DNA of 64,000 nt from Rhodopseudomonas palustris (GTDB taxonomy: Bacteria > Pseudomonadota > Alphaproteobacteria > Rhizobiales > Xanthobacteraceae): NCBI GenBank assembly GCA_016215605.1, contig JACRJB010000025.1:217647-281646 (forward strand), in the 5' to 3' direction. Shown here piece by piece: positions 8,592-17,030 of the stretch. The notes beneath the pieces are model-generated. The model saw nothing but the letters and a program-made list of their open reading frames with translations. It was not told where the DNA came from and did no database searches. Made by a program: the position numbers and the translations under genes. Position 1 is the first letter of the stretch, and each line of letters starts with the position of its first letter.

Positions 8592-10208
8592 CTAGCGGAT
8601 CACCACCGACGCCTCGATGCTCACTTTGTCGAAATCCGAGATCAGAATGCCGAGCTTCAGCATCCAGCGCCCGGGCAACGGCGCCGACATCCGCACCCGC
8701 CATTGCCCGTCGGGCTGACGCTGCGCCTCGGCGGAGGCGGGCTCGATCCCGGCGGCGGGATTGGCCAGCGTCACGGTCAGCGCCTGCGCCGCGAGCGGCG
8801 CCTCGTCGGCGGTCTGCAGCGCAACGGCGATGTCGATCGGCCCGGCGTGCCCCGGTGTCAGGGTGACGTTGGCCATCGCCCGCTCGGTGTGGAGATGGGC
8901 GAAGACGCTGTCGTCGACGGCAACGGCGGCCGCGCGAGGCGGCGGGGTGAACCGCCACAGTCCGACCACGCCGAGGATCGCGATCACCAGCACCAGTTCG
9001 GCGGCAATGGTCCGGCGCAGCGCCTGCGCGGCACGCGGCGCGCCGGCGGCGAGAAGCGGCGTCAGCCGCTGGCGATTCCACAGCGCGATCAGCAGCAGCA
9101 GCACGACCAGCGCGAGTTTGGCGATCAGGATGCGGCCGTAGTCCGACGTCCACAGCGCCGCGACGCGGCCGAGCTGCAGCGCGCCGAGCACCACGCCGCT
9201 GATCAGCAGCGCCGCGATCGCCACCGGGATCGCGCGCGAGAACCGCCGCAGCGCAGCGTCGGCCGCCGCGCGGTCGGTCCCGATCGCCACCGCCAGCGGC
9301 ACCAGCGCGCCGATCCACAGCGCCAGGCTGACGCCATGGATCAGCACCGCCGAGGCCGCGAGCCAGCGCGGCTCGGCGGTCGCCGCATGACCGCTCGCGG
9401 CGAGCGCGGCGCCGACGCCGAGCACCGCGCCGAGCGACAGCAGCCGCGCCGGCGCGCCGCGGCCGAGCAGCGCCAGCAGCGTCAGGCCGAACGCGACGGC
9501 GGCCAGCGTTGCCGAGCGGCCGAACGAGCCGGACGCCCCTTCTCGCCACACCGCGGCGGCGCCGAGCCGCGCGAAAGGAAGGTCGAGGATGTCGAGGCCC
9601 TGCAGCCCGACCGACAGCGCCAGCGCGCCGAGCCCGGCGATCGCCGCGGCCGCACAGCCGGCGACGACGACGGGCGCGGCCGCCGCCGTGGCGATCCAGG
9701 CCAGGAAGAACGCGCCGCCGGTGGCGGCGAGCAGCATCAATTCGCCGACGATGCGCGTCGCCCAGATCGCGGTCCGCCGCGCCGGATCGTCGGGCACGAC
9801 GATCGCCGGCAGGCTGGCTCCGGGCGCGCCGATCCAGAACGTCAGCGAGCCGCCGACCGGATGGCCGTCGGCCGACACCACGCGCCAGCTCAGCACATGC
9901 CCGCCCGCCCCGAGCGGCATAGGCGGCGCGAAGCTCAGCCGGTCGCCGTCGCCGGCGATCTCGGTGATCGGGCTCGCGCGGCCCTTGGCATCGATCAGCT
10001 GCAGCGCCAGCAGCGTGACCGGCTCGTTGAAGGTCAGCGTCATCGTCGCCGGCGCGGCCGTCAGCACCGCCTCGGCGGCGGGATCGCTGGCGACCAGGCT
10101 GGCATGGGCCAGCGCGAGCGACGGCAACACGAGGACGGCGAGCGCCATGCCCCATGCCAGCCATCGCCCGCACGCGCGTCCCATGGAGCGGACGCAGGCC
10201 GCGGTCAC
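8592..10208 (-). CDS. CopC-CopD fusion copper transport protein (YcnJ-like)
   Basis: 538 aa from a GTG at 10208 whose G-T-G-A overlaps the stop of the upstream ycnI-like gene; an ATG at 10184 is an alternative start. A signal segment (MALAVLVLPSLALAH) leads into a CopC domain beginning with the N-terminal copper-site His of HASLVASDP. Then come FNEPV, the second copper motif SWRVVSADGHPVGG, and about eight membrane helices of the CopD type. A C-terminal periplasmic beta domain (LTPGHAGPIDI to GRWMLKLGI) resembles the FixH/YtkA fold. Copper import or handling is inferred from the domains and from its PCuAC and YcnI neighbours. Confidence 0.88.
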   Translation of the reverse strand: MTAACVRSMGRACGRWLAWGMALAVLVLPSLALAHASLVASDPAAEAVLTAAPATMTLTFNEPVTLLALQLIDAKGRASPITEIAGDGDRLSFAPPMPLGAGGHVLSWRVVSADGHPVGGSLTFWIGAPGASLPAIVVPDDPARRTAIWATRIVGELMLLAATGGAFFLAWIATAAAAPVVVAGCAAAAIAGLGALALSVGLQGLDILDLPFARLGAAAVWREGASGSFGRSATLAAVAFGLTLLALLGRGAPARLLSLGAVLGVGAALAASGHAATAEPRWLAASAVLIHGVSLALWIGALVPLAVAIGTDRAAADAALRRFSRAIPVAIAALLISGVVLGALQLGRVAALWTSDYGRILIAKLALVVLLLLIALWNRQRLTPLLAAGAPRAAQALRRTIAAELVLVIAILGVVGLWRFTPPPRAAAVAVDDSVFAHLHTERAMANVTLTPGHAGPIDIAVALQTADEAPLAAQALTVTLANPAAGIEPASAEAQRQPDGQWRVRMSAPLPGRWMLKLGILISDFDKVSIEASVVIR

Positions 10209-10732
10209 GGCGCCTTCGGCTTCAACCGCAGCCCCGGCGCCGGCTCCTTGAGGCCGTCGGGCGTCTGCCCGGCGGCCGGGATTTCGATCCAGCGATGCAC
10301 GCCCTTCTCGCACTCCTGCACCACCGGGAAGTACAAGGTCTTTCCGGCCGCGTCGGGCAGCTTCATCACCAGGCCGAACGTGTCGTAGTACGCGTCGGGC
10401 AACGGCCCGCCGCGCCACGCCACCTCGTCGACCGTCTCGGTGATGGTCTTGCCGTGCAGCTTGGGCTGCTCGCCCTCGATCTTGCGGGTCTTGATCTCGA
10501 TGCTCCAGCCGGGCTTCATCTGCGGCTTCACCGACAGCACGCCGTCCGGGATCTTGACCCGGACCGCGAGCGTGGCGGTGCCGTCGCAGCCATGCGGCAC
10601 GCTGAGCGCCGTCTGGACGTAATTCCCGGCCACCGCCTCGTTGGGCTGCAGCGAGACGTGCGCAACGGCCGGTCCGGCGATCGACGCTGCGACCGCAGCG
10701 GCGGCCGCGTACTGACAGATCCGCCGCATCAC
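10205..10732 (-). CDS. YcnI/DUF1775 copper-binding periplasmic protein
   Basis: 175 aa. The signal peptide ends at GPAVAH, so the mature protein starts HVSLQPNEA, the His that binds Cu(II) in characterised YcnI proteins. The rest follows the DUF1775 pattern: VQTALSVPHGCDGTATLAVRVKIPDGV, KPGWSIEIKTRKI, VDEVAWRGGPLPDAYYDTFGL, LYFPVVQECEKGVHRWIEIP. It overlaps both neighbours by 4 bases (ATGA upstream with PCuAC, GTGA downstream with copCD), so the three are translated together. It probably binds copper in the periplasm for delivery to CopCD or to cytochrome oxidase assembly. Confidence 0.88.
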   Translation of the reverse strand: MMRRICQYAAAAAVAASIAGPAVAHVSLQPNEAVAGNYVQTALSVPHGCDGTATLAVRVKIPDGVLSVKPQMKPGWSIEIKTRKIEGEQPKLHGKTITETVDEVAWRGGPLPDAYYDTFGLVMKLPDAAGKTLYFPVVQECEKGVHRWIEIPAAGQTPDGLKEPAPGLRLKPKAP

Positions 10733-11256
10733 ATCTTCATCCCGGAATGACCCTTGTGGTCCATCTTCATCATGCTGCCGCCGGTGTCGCCCGGCGCCTT
10801 GGCGCCGACGCCGGCGACGTCGAGCGTGACCTGCACCTTGCCGGCCTTCTCGAACTGCAGCGTCACCGGCACCTTCTCGCCTTCCTTCAGCGGGCCCTTC
10901 AGGTCGATCAGCATGACGTGATAGCCGCCGGGCGCGAGCTTGACGGTCTTGCCGGGCTCGATCGCCAGGCCCTTGTCGAGCTGGCGCATCTTCATGACGC
11001 CGTTGTCCATCGACATCTCGTGGATCTCGAATTTGCCGGCGATGTCGGCAGAACCGGCGACCAGGCGGTCGGCCGTCGTGCCCTTGTTCTCGATGGTCAG
11101 GAAACCGCCGGCGACCTTGGCGCCGCCCGGCGTGGCCCGGCTCCAGGCCTCGGTGATCACCAGATCGCCGGCCTTGATCTCGGCCGCCTGGGCGGCGGCG
11201 ACGGACAGCAGGCTGACGAAGGCGGCGGAGGCGAAGCTACGGAAGAGTCTGTTCAT
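10729..11256 (-). CDS. PCuAC-type periplasmic copper chaperone
   Basis: 175 aa with signal peptide MNRLFRSFASAAFVSLLSVAAAQA. The DUF461 core holds the Cu(I) ligand set: H and M in FEIHEMSMDNGVMKMR, then the HVM of GGYHVMLIDLKGPL. The tail is rich in Met and His (GGSMMKMDHKGHSGMKM), a second copper-binding segment seen in many PCuAC proteins. PCuAC loads the Cu-A and Cu-B sites of cytochrome oxidases. The gene heads the coupled trio PCuAC-YcnI-CopCD. Confidence 0.92.
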   Translation of the reverse strand: MNRLFRSFASAAFVSLLSVAAAQAAEIKAGDLVITEAWSRATPGGAKVAGGFLTIENKGTTADRLVAGSADIAGKFEIHEMSMDNGVMKMRQLDKGLAIEPGKTVKLAPGGYHVMLIDLKGPLKEGEKVPVTLQFEKAGKVQVTLDVAGVGAKAPGDTGGSMMKMDHKGHSGMKM

Positions 11257-11387
11257 GGTGGGATCCTCATGGGAGTGGTTGGAAGATGCGGGCCGATCGC
11301 AGGCGACGATGCGCGAGGCATCCGTCGCCGTCCGGTCCGATAGGCAGTTGGGAAAGCGGCAGCGCGACGCTGCGACGGCTCAGGCCG

Positions 11388-11765
11388 TCAGACGGCGAAT
11401 CGCGACGGCGGCGCCCGGGCCTGGGCGTTGACGCCCGCGCGCGCGGCGGGCGGCGCCTGTTCGGTCAGCGACCAGGTCAGCCGCTGGTGGACCCGGGCGA
11501 TGGTCGCAAAGTCCCCCGGCGACGCGGCGGGCGCCGGTCCGCCGCCCAGCCCGACGGCGCAGATCGCGCAGCAGCCGCCGTCATGCGGCAGGCTCGCGGG
11601 CGCCTCGTCACGATCGGCGGACGCCATCGCGGCACAAAGGTGGACGGAGGAATGCGGATCGGCGATCGCGGCGGCGACGAAGCGGAACGCGCCGATCGGC
11701 GCCAGGAGTTGCACCAGAAGCGCGACCGCGAAGATCGGAATCATCCGCCCGAGACGTCGGCGCAT
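11388..11765 (-). CDS. DUF2946-like small exported protein of the copper cluster
   Basis: 125 aa from the ATG at 11765. GGAGG lies about ten bases upstream and a GTG directly precedes the ATG. A hydrophobic N-terminus (MIPIFAVALLVQLLAPIGAF) acts as signal or anchor. The rest has the cysteine/histidine pattern of DUF2946 proteins: HLCAAMAS, then LPHDGGCCAICAVGLGG. Such proteins often accompany copper genes, and the clustered Cys and His could bind metal. It is the first gene on this strand before the PCuAC gene, 131 bases apart. Function is not established. Confidence 0.68.
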   Translation of the reverse strand: MRRRLGRMIPIFAVALLVQLLAPIGAFRFVAAAIADPHSSVHLCAAMASADRDEAPASLPHDGGCCAICAVGLGGGPAPAASPGDFATIARVHQRLTWSLTEQAPPAARAGVNAQARAPPSRFAV

Positions 11766-12292
11766 CACGGCCTGTCCTCCATCCTGGCGAAATAACATGC
11801 AGTATTACCGCTGTCGACCGCCGTCCCTGTCACCCCCACCTGAGCGAGCAATGTCAGGCGCAAATGACAATTGCCATCAAATGGTGAGTTTTCGTTCATT
11901 TCGCATCGCGCCTTAAATTTGAACATTCGTTGCCGAAAATGGTGACAAGTCGAAAAACTTCGGCTACCAATATGACAACAGGCATAGCCCTACGGCGAAA
12001 GTCTGGTGGTCCAAGTCTCGGGAGGAACCCTGACGCGCAAAAATGCAGCGTCGCCCGTCAAACAAAATAATAAGTCCAGCTCCGACGGGAAAATATTAGG
12101 GTCGACACAGTTTTCAGCAGGGCACCCGCCCTGCTTTTTCTTTTTCAGAACACGTTCAGCCTCGTTGGTCTCGCGCGCGCACTTCGTTTCGAGCGAGCGT
12201 CCGTTCGGCGGAGCGACTGCTCGGCGATTCGCGCAGCCGGCCAGGCCGACTCATCGTCGGATCAAATCAGCGAATCGCTCCATGCGAATCGA
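11766..12292. other. Long intergenic region between DUF2946 gene and pncB
   Basis: No convincing protein gene is visible. The left part is the divergent upstream region of the copper cluster. Bases 11860-12000 are AT-rich relative to the surroundings. A plus-strand hairpin with a T-rich tail at 12116-12143 marks the end of some plus-strand transcript, yet no plus-strand gene precedes it. An unannotated small RNA starting somewhere in 11900-12040 is therefore possible. An open frame from 12006 reads straight through the terminator and looks accidental. Confidence 0.5.
12116..12143 (+). terminator. Intrinsic terminator on the plus strand
   Basis: AGCAGGGC, a short ACCC loop and GCCCTGCT, followed by TTTTTCTTTTT. 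This is a classical Rho-independent terminator reading rightwards. No protein gene on the plus strand ends before it, which suggests a small non-coding transcript upstream. Confidence 0.7.
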
Positions 12293-13609
12293 TCAAACGT
12301 CGACGGCGTGATCCGTCATGCCTTCCGTCCCGAAGATTCCGACATAGCGCCGGACTTCTGCGGCGGGACCGGTGGCCTTGGTGGGATTATCGGACAGCTT
12401 CACGGCCGGGCGACCGGCCGCCTCGACGACCTTGCACACCAGCGAGATCGGATCGAGCGCGTTGCCGCCGTTCGGTGCGCAACCGCGGAAATCGTTGGTG
12501 AGGTTGGTGCCCCAGCCAAAGCTGACCCGGACGCGATCCTTGAAGTGCCGGAACGATTGTTCGATCGAGTCGATATCCATACCGTCGGACAGCACGAGCA
12601 GCTTCTCCTTGGGGTCTCGCCCCTTGGCTTGCCACCACGCGACGAATTCGTCGCCGCCCTCGATCGGCGGCTTGCTGTCCGGACGCGCGCCGGTCCAATC
12701 GGAAATCCAGTCGGGCGCATTGCGCAGGAACGACGTCGTACCGTAGGTATCTGGAAGAATGACCAGCAGGTTGCCGTCATAAAGATTGCGCCAATCGTCG
12801 AGCACCGCGTAGCGCGATGCCGCGACGCGCTGATCGTCATCGCCGGCCAGCGCCGCATAGACCATCGACAATTCGTGCGCGTTGGTGCCGATCGCCTCGG
12901 AGCCGATTTCCATCGCGACGTGGACGTTGCTGGTGCCGATGAAGGCGTCGCCGATTCCTTCCTGCAAGGCTTCGCAGCACCACCTCTGCCACAGATAGCC
13001 ATGCCGGCGACGGGTGCCGAAATCACCGACCTTCAACCGCCCGGTCGCCTTCAGCACCTGCAATCGCTCGACCTTGCCCCACAGCTTCGCCTTGGCGCGT
13101 GCGTACAGGACGTCGAGTTCGAAGCGCCCCATATTGCGCATCGCCTTGCGCGCGCGCAGCTCGTTGATGATCGAGAGCGCCGGAATTTCCCACATCGTCG
13201 TGAGCGACCACGGCCCGGCGAACCGAAGTTCGTACTGACCGTCGCGAACTTCGATCTCGTAGTCCGGGAGCGCGAAGTGCTCGAGCCATGACAGGAATTC
13301 GGGCCGGAAGATCTGCTTCTTGCCGTAGAACGTATTGCCGGCGAGCCAGATCATCTCCCGCTTCGAGAAGCGCAGCGTCCGCGCATGGTCCAGCTGCGCG
13401 CGCAGCTCGCCGATCTCGATCTCGTCGGCGATGCGGATCGCCTTCGACCGATTGATCACCCCGAACGTGACCGGCGTCTCCCGGTGCTTCATCCAGATCA
13501 GCTGCAGCATCAGCAGCTTGTAGAAGTCGGTGTCGAGCAGCGTCCGGACGACCGGGTCCATCCGGTAATTGTGGTTGTGAACCCGGGTGGCGATATCGGT
13601 GAAACTCAT
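12293..13609 (-). CDS. pncB: Nicotinate phosphoribosyltransferase
   Basis: 438 aa enzyme of the Preiss-Handler NAD salvage pathway, which converts nicotinate and PRPP to nicotinate mononucleotide. Family motifs seen: [16 protein letters not shown] near the N-terminus, [37 protein letters not shown], and the phosphate-binding end [10 protein letters not shown] to [15 protein letters not shown]. Length and start ([18 protein letters not shown]) fit bacterial PncB. Its promoter would lie in the 215 bases between it and the DUF1467 gene. Confidence 0.96.
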   Translation of the reverse strand: MSFTDIATRVHNHNYRMDPVVRTLLDTDFYKLLMLQLIWMKHRETPVTFGVINRSKAIRIADEIEIGELRAQLDHARTLRFSKREMIWLAGNTFYGKKQIFRPEFLSWLEHFALPDYEIEVRDGQYELRFAGPWSLTTMWEIPALSIINELRARKAMRNMGRFELDVLYARAKAKLWGKVERLQVLKATGRLKVGDFGTRRRHGYLWQRWCCEALQEGIGDAFIGTSNVHVAMEIGSEAIGTNAHELSMVYAALAGDDDQRVAASRYAVLDDWRNLYDGNLLVILPDTYGTTSFLRNAPDWISDWTGARPDSKPPIEGGDEFVAWWQAKGRDPKEKLLVLSDGMDIDSIEQSFRHFKDRVRVSFGWGTNLTNDFRGCAPNGGNALDPISLVCKVVEAAGRPAVKLSDNPTKATGPAAEVRRYVGIFGTEGMTDHAVDV

Positions 13610-13824
13610 CTCGGAAAACTCTTGAAAGTGGGCTGACGCCGGCGCTCGGAAAACAATTCGATGGGCGACGAGAGGATCTTTGAGACCGGCCGCCCCTGAC
13701 CGTTTTTTCAGGGAGGCGATCCGGTCCGGCTATTCAGCCGAGTCATATCATGCCTGGCAAACGGAGATTTAGGCCGTTGGTATCAGTTGGCGCGCTGCGA
13801 TCGCGACGCGCCGCCATGCCGGCG

Positions 13825-14109
13825 CTACAGCGGGAATCCCATCAGCTTCGACAGCCGCTCGATGCCGAGCCATCCGGAGCGATAGGCGTACAGCGCGACG
13901 GCGAACAGGACCGCCGAAATCACCGTGGTCCACAGCGCCTTGCGTGCCAGCAGCGTCGCGACCGGCGCACCAGGATCGCTGCCGGGAACCTCGTCGCCGG
14001 TCTCACCGACCTCGGCGCGATTGCGGACGCCGAACGGCAGGGTCATGAAGAACACGACCCACCACACCACGAAGTAGATCGCCAGCAGACTGCCGATCTG
14101 GCTGAACAT
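13825..14109 (-). CDS. DUF1467 family small membrane protein
   Basis: 94 aa with two membrane helices: SLLAIYFVVWWVVFFMTLPFG at the N-terminus and TTVISAVLFAVALYAY at the C-terminus, separated by a polar loop with the conserved GVRNRAEVGE and PGSDPGAP. This is the DUF1467 layout of alphaproteobacteria. The gene follows mce with only 4 bases between, so the two are co-transcribed, a common arrangement in Rhizobiales. No function is known. Confidence 0.88.
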   Translation of the reverse strand: MFSQIGSLLAIYFVVWWVVFFMTLPFGVRNRAEVGETGDEVPGSDPGAPVATLLARKALWTTVISAVLFAVALYAYRSGWLGIERLSKLMGFPL

Positions 14110-14113
14110 CGCC

Positions 14114-14518
14114 TTAGGACTGCTCGATCTCGACCAGCGCGCCCGAGAAATCCTTCGGATGCAGGAACAACACCGGCTTGCCGTGGGCGCCGATCTTGGG
14201 CTGGCCGTCGCCGAGCACGCGGGCGCCTTCCTTGATCAGCGTATCGCGCGCCGCGATGATGTCCGGCACTTCGTAGCAGACGTGATGGATGCCGCCGTCG
14301 GCGTTGCGATCGAGAAACTTGGCGATCGGCGAGGCTTCACCGAGCGGCTGAATGAACTCGATCTTGGTGTTCGGCAGCGTCACGAACACGGTGATGACGC
14401 CATGATCCGGCAGCGGCACCGCGTCGGAAATCTCGGCATTGAACGCAGCGCCGTAGATCTTCGCCGCCTGCTCCGCATCCTTCACCGCGATCGCCACGTG
14501 ATTGAGCCGGCCCAGCAT
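14114..14518 (-). CDS. mce: Methylmalonyl-CoA epimerase
   Basis: 134 aa vicinal-oxygen-chelate enzyme that interconverts (R)- and (S)-methylmalonyl-CoA in propionate metabolism. Metal ligands are visible: His in LNHVAIAVKD, His in DGGIHHVCYEVPD and Glu in GALVEIEQS. The ATG at 14518 (MLGRLNHV) matches the usual N-terminus; the frame is open 27 codons further upstream but would overlap rnj. It lies between rnj and the DUF1467 gene in one operon. Confidence 0.95.
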   Translation of the reverse strand: MLGRLNHVAIAVKDAEQAAKIYGAAFNAEISDAVPLPDHGVITVFVTLPNTKIEFIQPLGEASPIAKFLDRNADGGIHHVCYEVPDIIAARDTLIKEGARVLGDGQPKIGAHGKPVLFLHPKDFSGALVEIEQS

Positions 14519-14553
14519 GATACGTCTCCGTCGTTGTTTCTTGTTGTTGTCGC

Positions 14554-16227
14554 TCAAACCTTCAGCACGTGCACGAAGCACAGCGGCTTCTTGCCCCACT
14601 CCGCCTGCACAGTCGAGCGCACCGTTCGCCGCACCGATTCCGCGACCGCATCCGGATCGCGCCGGCGCGCCTTCGGCAGGCCCTCGACGGTCGCCACCAC
14701 GGCATCGAACACGATGTCGTCGAGCGGCTCGCCCGCGCTATTATTTTCCGGAATGCCGATCAATTCGACTTCCGGATCGTCGACCATCTCGCCGGCCTGA
14801 GTCAGCGCCAACGCCACGAAGGCGCATCCGGCGAACGCCATCTTCCGGCGTTCGACGACCGCACGCGACTTCTCCTCTTCGAGGATGGTCCCATCCTTGT
14901 AGAGACGGCCAGACGGCAATTGGTCGATGACCGCCGGATCGCCCGGCCCGAGCCGGACCAGATCGCCGTTGCGGATCGTCATCACTTTGGGCACGCCCAT
15001 CTGGCGCGCCAGCTTGGCGTGCTCGTTGAGATGCAGCGCCTCGCCATGCACCGGGATCAGCAATTGCGGCCGCACCCAGGAGATCATCTCGCGCAGTTCT
15101 TCGCGGCGCGGATGGCCGGAGACGTGCACCAGATGATCGCGGTCGGTGATCACCTCGATGCCCTGATTGACCAGCCCGTTGATGATGCTGCCGACCGCCC
15201 GCTCGTTGCCGGGGATGGTGCGCGAGGAGAAGATCACGCAGTCGCCCTTGTTCAGCGTGACTTCGGGATGATCGTCGCGCGCGATGCGCGACAGCGCGGC
15301 GCGCGGTTCGCCCTGGCTGCCGGTGCACAGCGCCAGCACCTTGTCGGGCGGAAAGTGCCCGTAATATTCGGGCCCGCGGAAGCCCTGGACGCCGTCGAGA
15401 TAGCCGCATTCGCGCGCCACGTTCGACACCCGGTCCATCGCCCGACCGACCAGCACCACTTCCCGGCCCGCCGCCTTCGCGGCGTCGGCGACGGCGCGGA
15501 TACGGCCGACATTCGACGCGAAGGTCGTCACCGCGACGCGGCCCTTGGCCGACTTGATCAGACCGGTGAGCGAGACCCCGACCTCGGATTCGGACGGCGA
15601 ACGGCCGTCGCGCACCGCGTTGGTGGAATCGCCGATCAGCGCCAGCACGCCCTCGTCGCCGAGCTCACGCAGCCGCTTCTCGTCGGTCGGGGGACCGACC
15701 ACGGGGGTCGGATCGATCTTCCAGTCGCCGGTGTGCAGCACCAGGCCCGCCGAAGTGCGGATCGCCAGCGCGTGGGATTCCGGAATCGAATGCGCGACCG
15801 GGATGAACTCGACGTTGAACGGACCGAGATCGATCCGGCCGCCGGACGGCACTTCGGTGATCGGGATCTTCAGCGTGGTGCGTTCGGCCGCGAGCTTGGC
15901 GGCGAACAGCGAGGCGCTGAACTTGGTGGCGTAGATCGGGCAGCGCAGCTTCGGCCACAGATCGATGATCGCGCCGAAATGATCCTCGTGGGCGTGGGTC
16001 AGCACCAGCCCGACCAGGTTCTTCTTCTCTTTCTCGAGGAAGCGGATGTCCGGCATGATCAGATCGATGCCCGGCAGATGCTCCTCGTCGCCGAAGGAGA
16101 CGCCGAGATCGACCGCCAGCCAGCTCCGCTGCTGGCGGTTGCCGAGGCCGTAGATCGACAAATTCATGCCGATCTCGCCGACGCCACCCAGTGGCGCAAA
16201 AGTCAGTTCGTCCGGCCGCGCCATCAT
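14554..16227 (-). CDS. rnj: Ribonuclease J
   Basis: 557 aa metallo-beta-lactamase/beta-CASP RNase, acting in mRNA decay and 5-prime rRNA maturation. The zinc-binding motif LVLTHAHEDHFGAI is complete. Downstream are VAHSIPESHALAI, HTGDWKIDPTP, GDSTNA and the beta-CASP signature with VHVSGHPRREEL and LIPVHGEALHL. The first two codons are both ATG, and the birA stop overlaps them (ATGATG). In many alphaproteobacteria rnj sits directly downstream of birA and the nuo operon, as here. Confidence 0.96.
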   Translation of the reverse strand: MMARPDELTFAPLGGVGEIGMNLSIYGLGNRQQRSWLAVDLGVSFGDEEHLPGIDLIMPDIRFLEKEKKNLVGLVLTHAHEDHFGAIIDLWPKLRCPIYATKFSASLFAAKLAAERTTLKIPITEVPSGGRIDLGPFNVEFIPVAHSIPESHALAIRTSAGLVLHTGDWKIDPTPVVGPPTDEKRLRELGDEGVLALIGDSTNAVRDGRSPSESEVGVSLTGLIKSAKGRVAVTTFASNVGRIRAVADAAKAAGREVVLVGRAMDRVSNVARECGYLDGVQGFRGPEYYGHFPPDKVLALCTGSQGEPRAALSRIARDDHPEVTLNKGDCVIFSSRTIPGNERAVGSIINGLVNQGIEVITDRDHLVHVSGHPRREELREMISWVRPQLLIPVHGEALHLNEHAKLARQMGVPKVMTIRNGDLVRLGPGDPAVIDQLPSGRLYKDGTILEEEKSRAVVERRKMAFAGCAFVALALTQAGEMVDDPEVELIGIPENNSAGEPLDDIVFDAVVATVEGLPKARRRDPDAVAESVRRTVRSTVQAEWGKKPLCFVHVLKV

Positions 16228-17030
16228 TTCGCTCCTGCTGATGCAGCCGTTCTGAAATACACATCGCCAGCCGAGACCGGCACGCGCCTGCCGTCGGAGG
16301 TGCGCACGATCAGGCAGCCTGTTTCGTCGATCGTATCAAAAATGCCGTCGATAGTCGTTGATCCGGATTGGATCGACACCGGCTCGCCCAGCCTCGCGGC
16401 GCGCGCCAGCCATTGCTTGCGGATCTCGCCGAAGCCGCGTCCCTCGTCCCAGATGCCGCGGACCTCCGCCCAGGCGTCGGACAGCGCCGCGAACAGATCC
16501 TCGGCGCCGACCTCGATGCCGAGCCCGCGCAGCGACGCGGCGGGATACGGCGTATCGTCGGGCGCAGCGACCACATTGGTGCCCATGCCGATCACGACCG
16601 CGAGCCGGTCTGGGCCGACGCTCTCGGCCTCGAGCAGGATTCCGGTGAGCTTCTTGCCGTCGGCCAGAACGTCGTTCGGCCATTTCAGGCGGAAGTCGAC
16701 ATCGGCGCCGCCGCGCGCGCGGGCCTCGAGGCTGACCTGCTGCAGCGCCCGTTCCAGCGCCAGACCGGCGGCGAAGCTGAGCGTCGCGGCGACGCCGGGC
16801 GGCACGCGCAACACTTCGAGAACGGTGGCTGCGAGATTGCCGCGCGGCGCGATCCAGGCCCGCTGCCGGCGGCCGCGCCCCGCGGTCTGTTCGGTGGTGA
16901 CGAACCACATCGGGCCCGCCTCCCCGGCGCGCGCTTGCGCCAGGGCCTCGGAATTGGTCGAGCCGATCGCATCGAAGGCGGCGAGCCGATAACCCGCCGC
17001 CCTGGCTTTTGGCCCGAGTTGAAGCGCCAT
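16224..17030 (-). CDS. birA: Biotin--[acetyl-CoA-carboxylase] ligase
   Basis: 268 aa. The catalytic core of biotin protein ligase is present: STNSEALAQA, the biotinyl-AMP loop TTEQTAGRGRRQRAW, LKWPNDVLADGKKLTGIL and GMGTNV. There is no N-terminal helix-turn-helix domain, so this is a group I BirA that only attaches biotin to carrier proteins. Its start codon directly abuts the nuoN stop, and its end overlaps rnj. Confidence 0.95.
   Translation of the reverse strand: MALQLGPKARAAGYRLAAFDAIGSTNSEALAQARAGEAGPMWFVTTEQTAGRGRRQRAWIAPRGNLAATVLEVLRVPPGVAATLSFAAGLALERALQQVSLEARARGGADVDFRLKWPNDVLADGKKLTGILLEAESVGPDRLAVVIGMGTNVVAAPDDTPYPAASLRGLGIEVGAEDLFAALSDAWAEVRGIWDEGRGFGEIRKQWLARAARLGEPVSIQSGSTTIDGIFDTIDETGCLIVRTSDGRRVPVSAGDVYFRTAASAGAK

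Noticed and set aside
12006..12311. Open frame of 101 codons in the intergenic region left of pncB
   Set aside because: It runs through the terminator hairpin and its T-tail (giving a Phe run), has no ribosome site and overlaps the pncB end.
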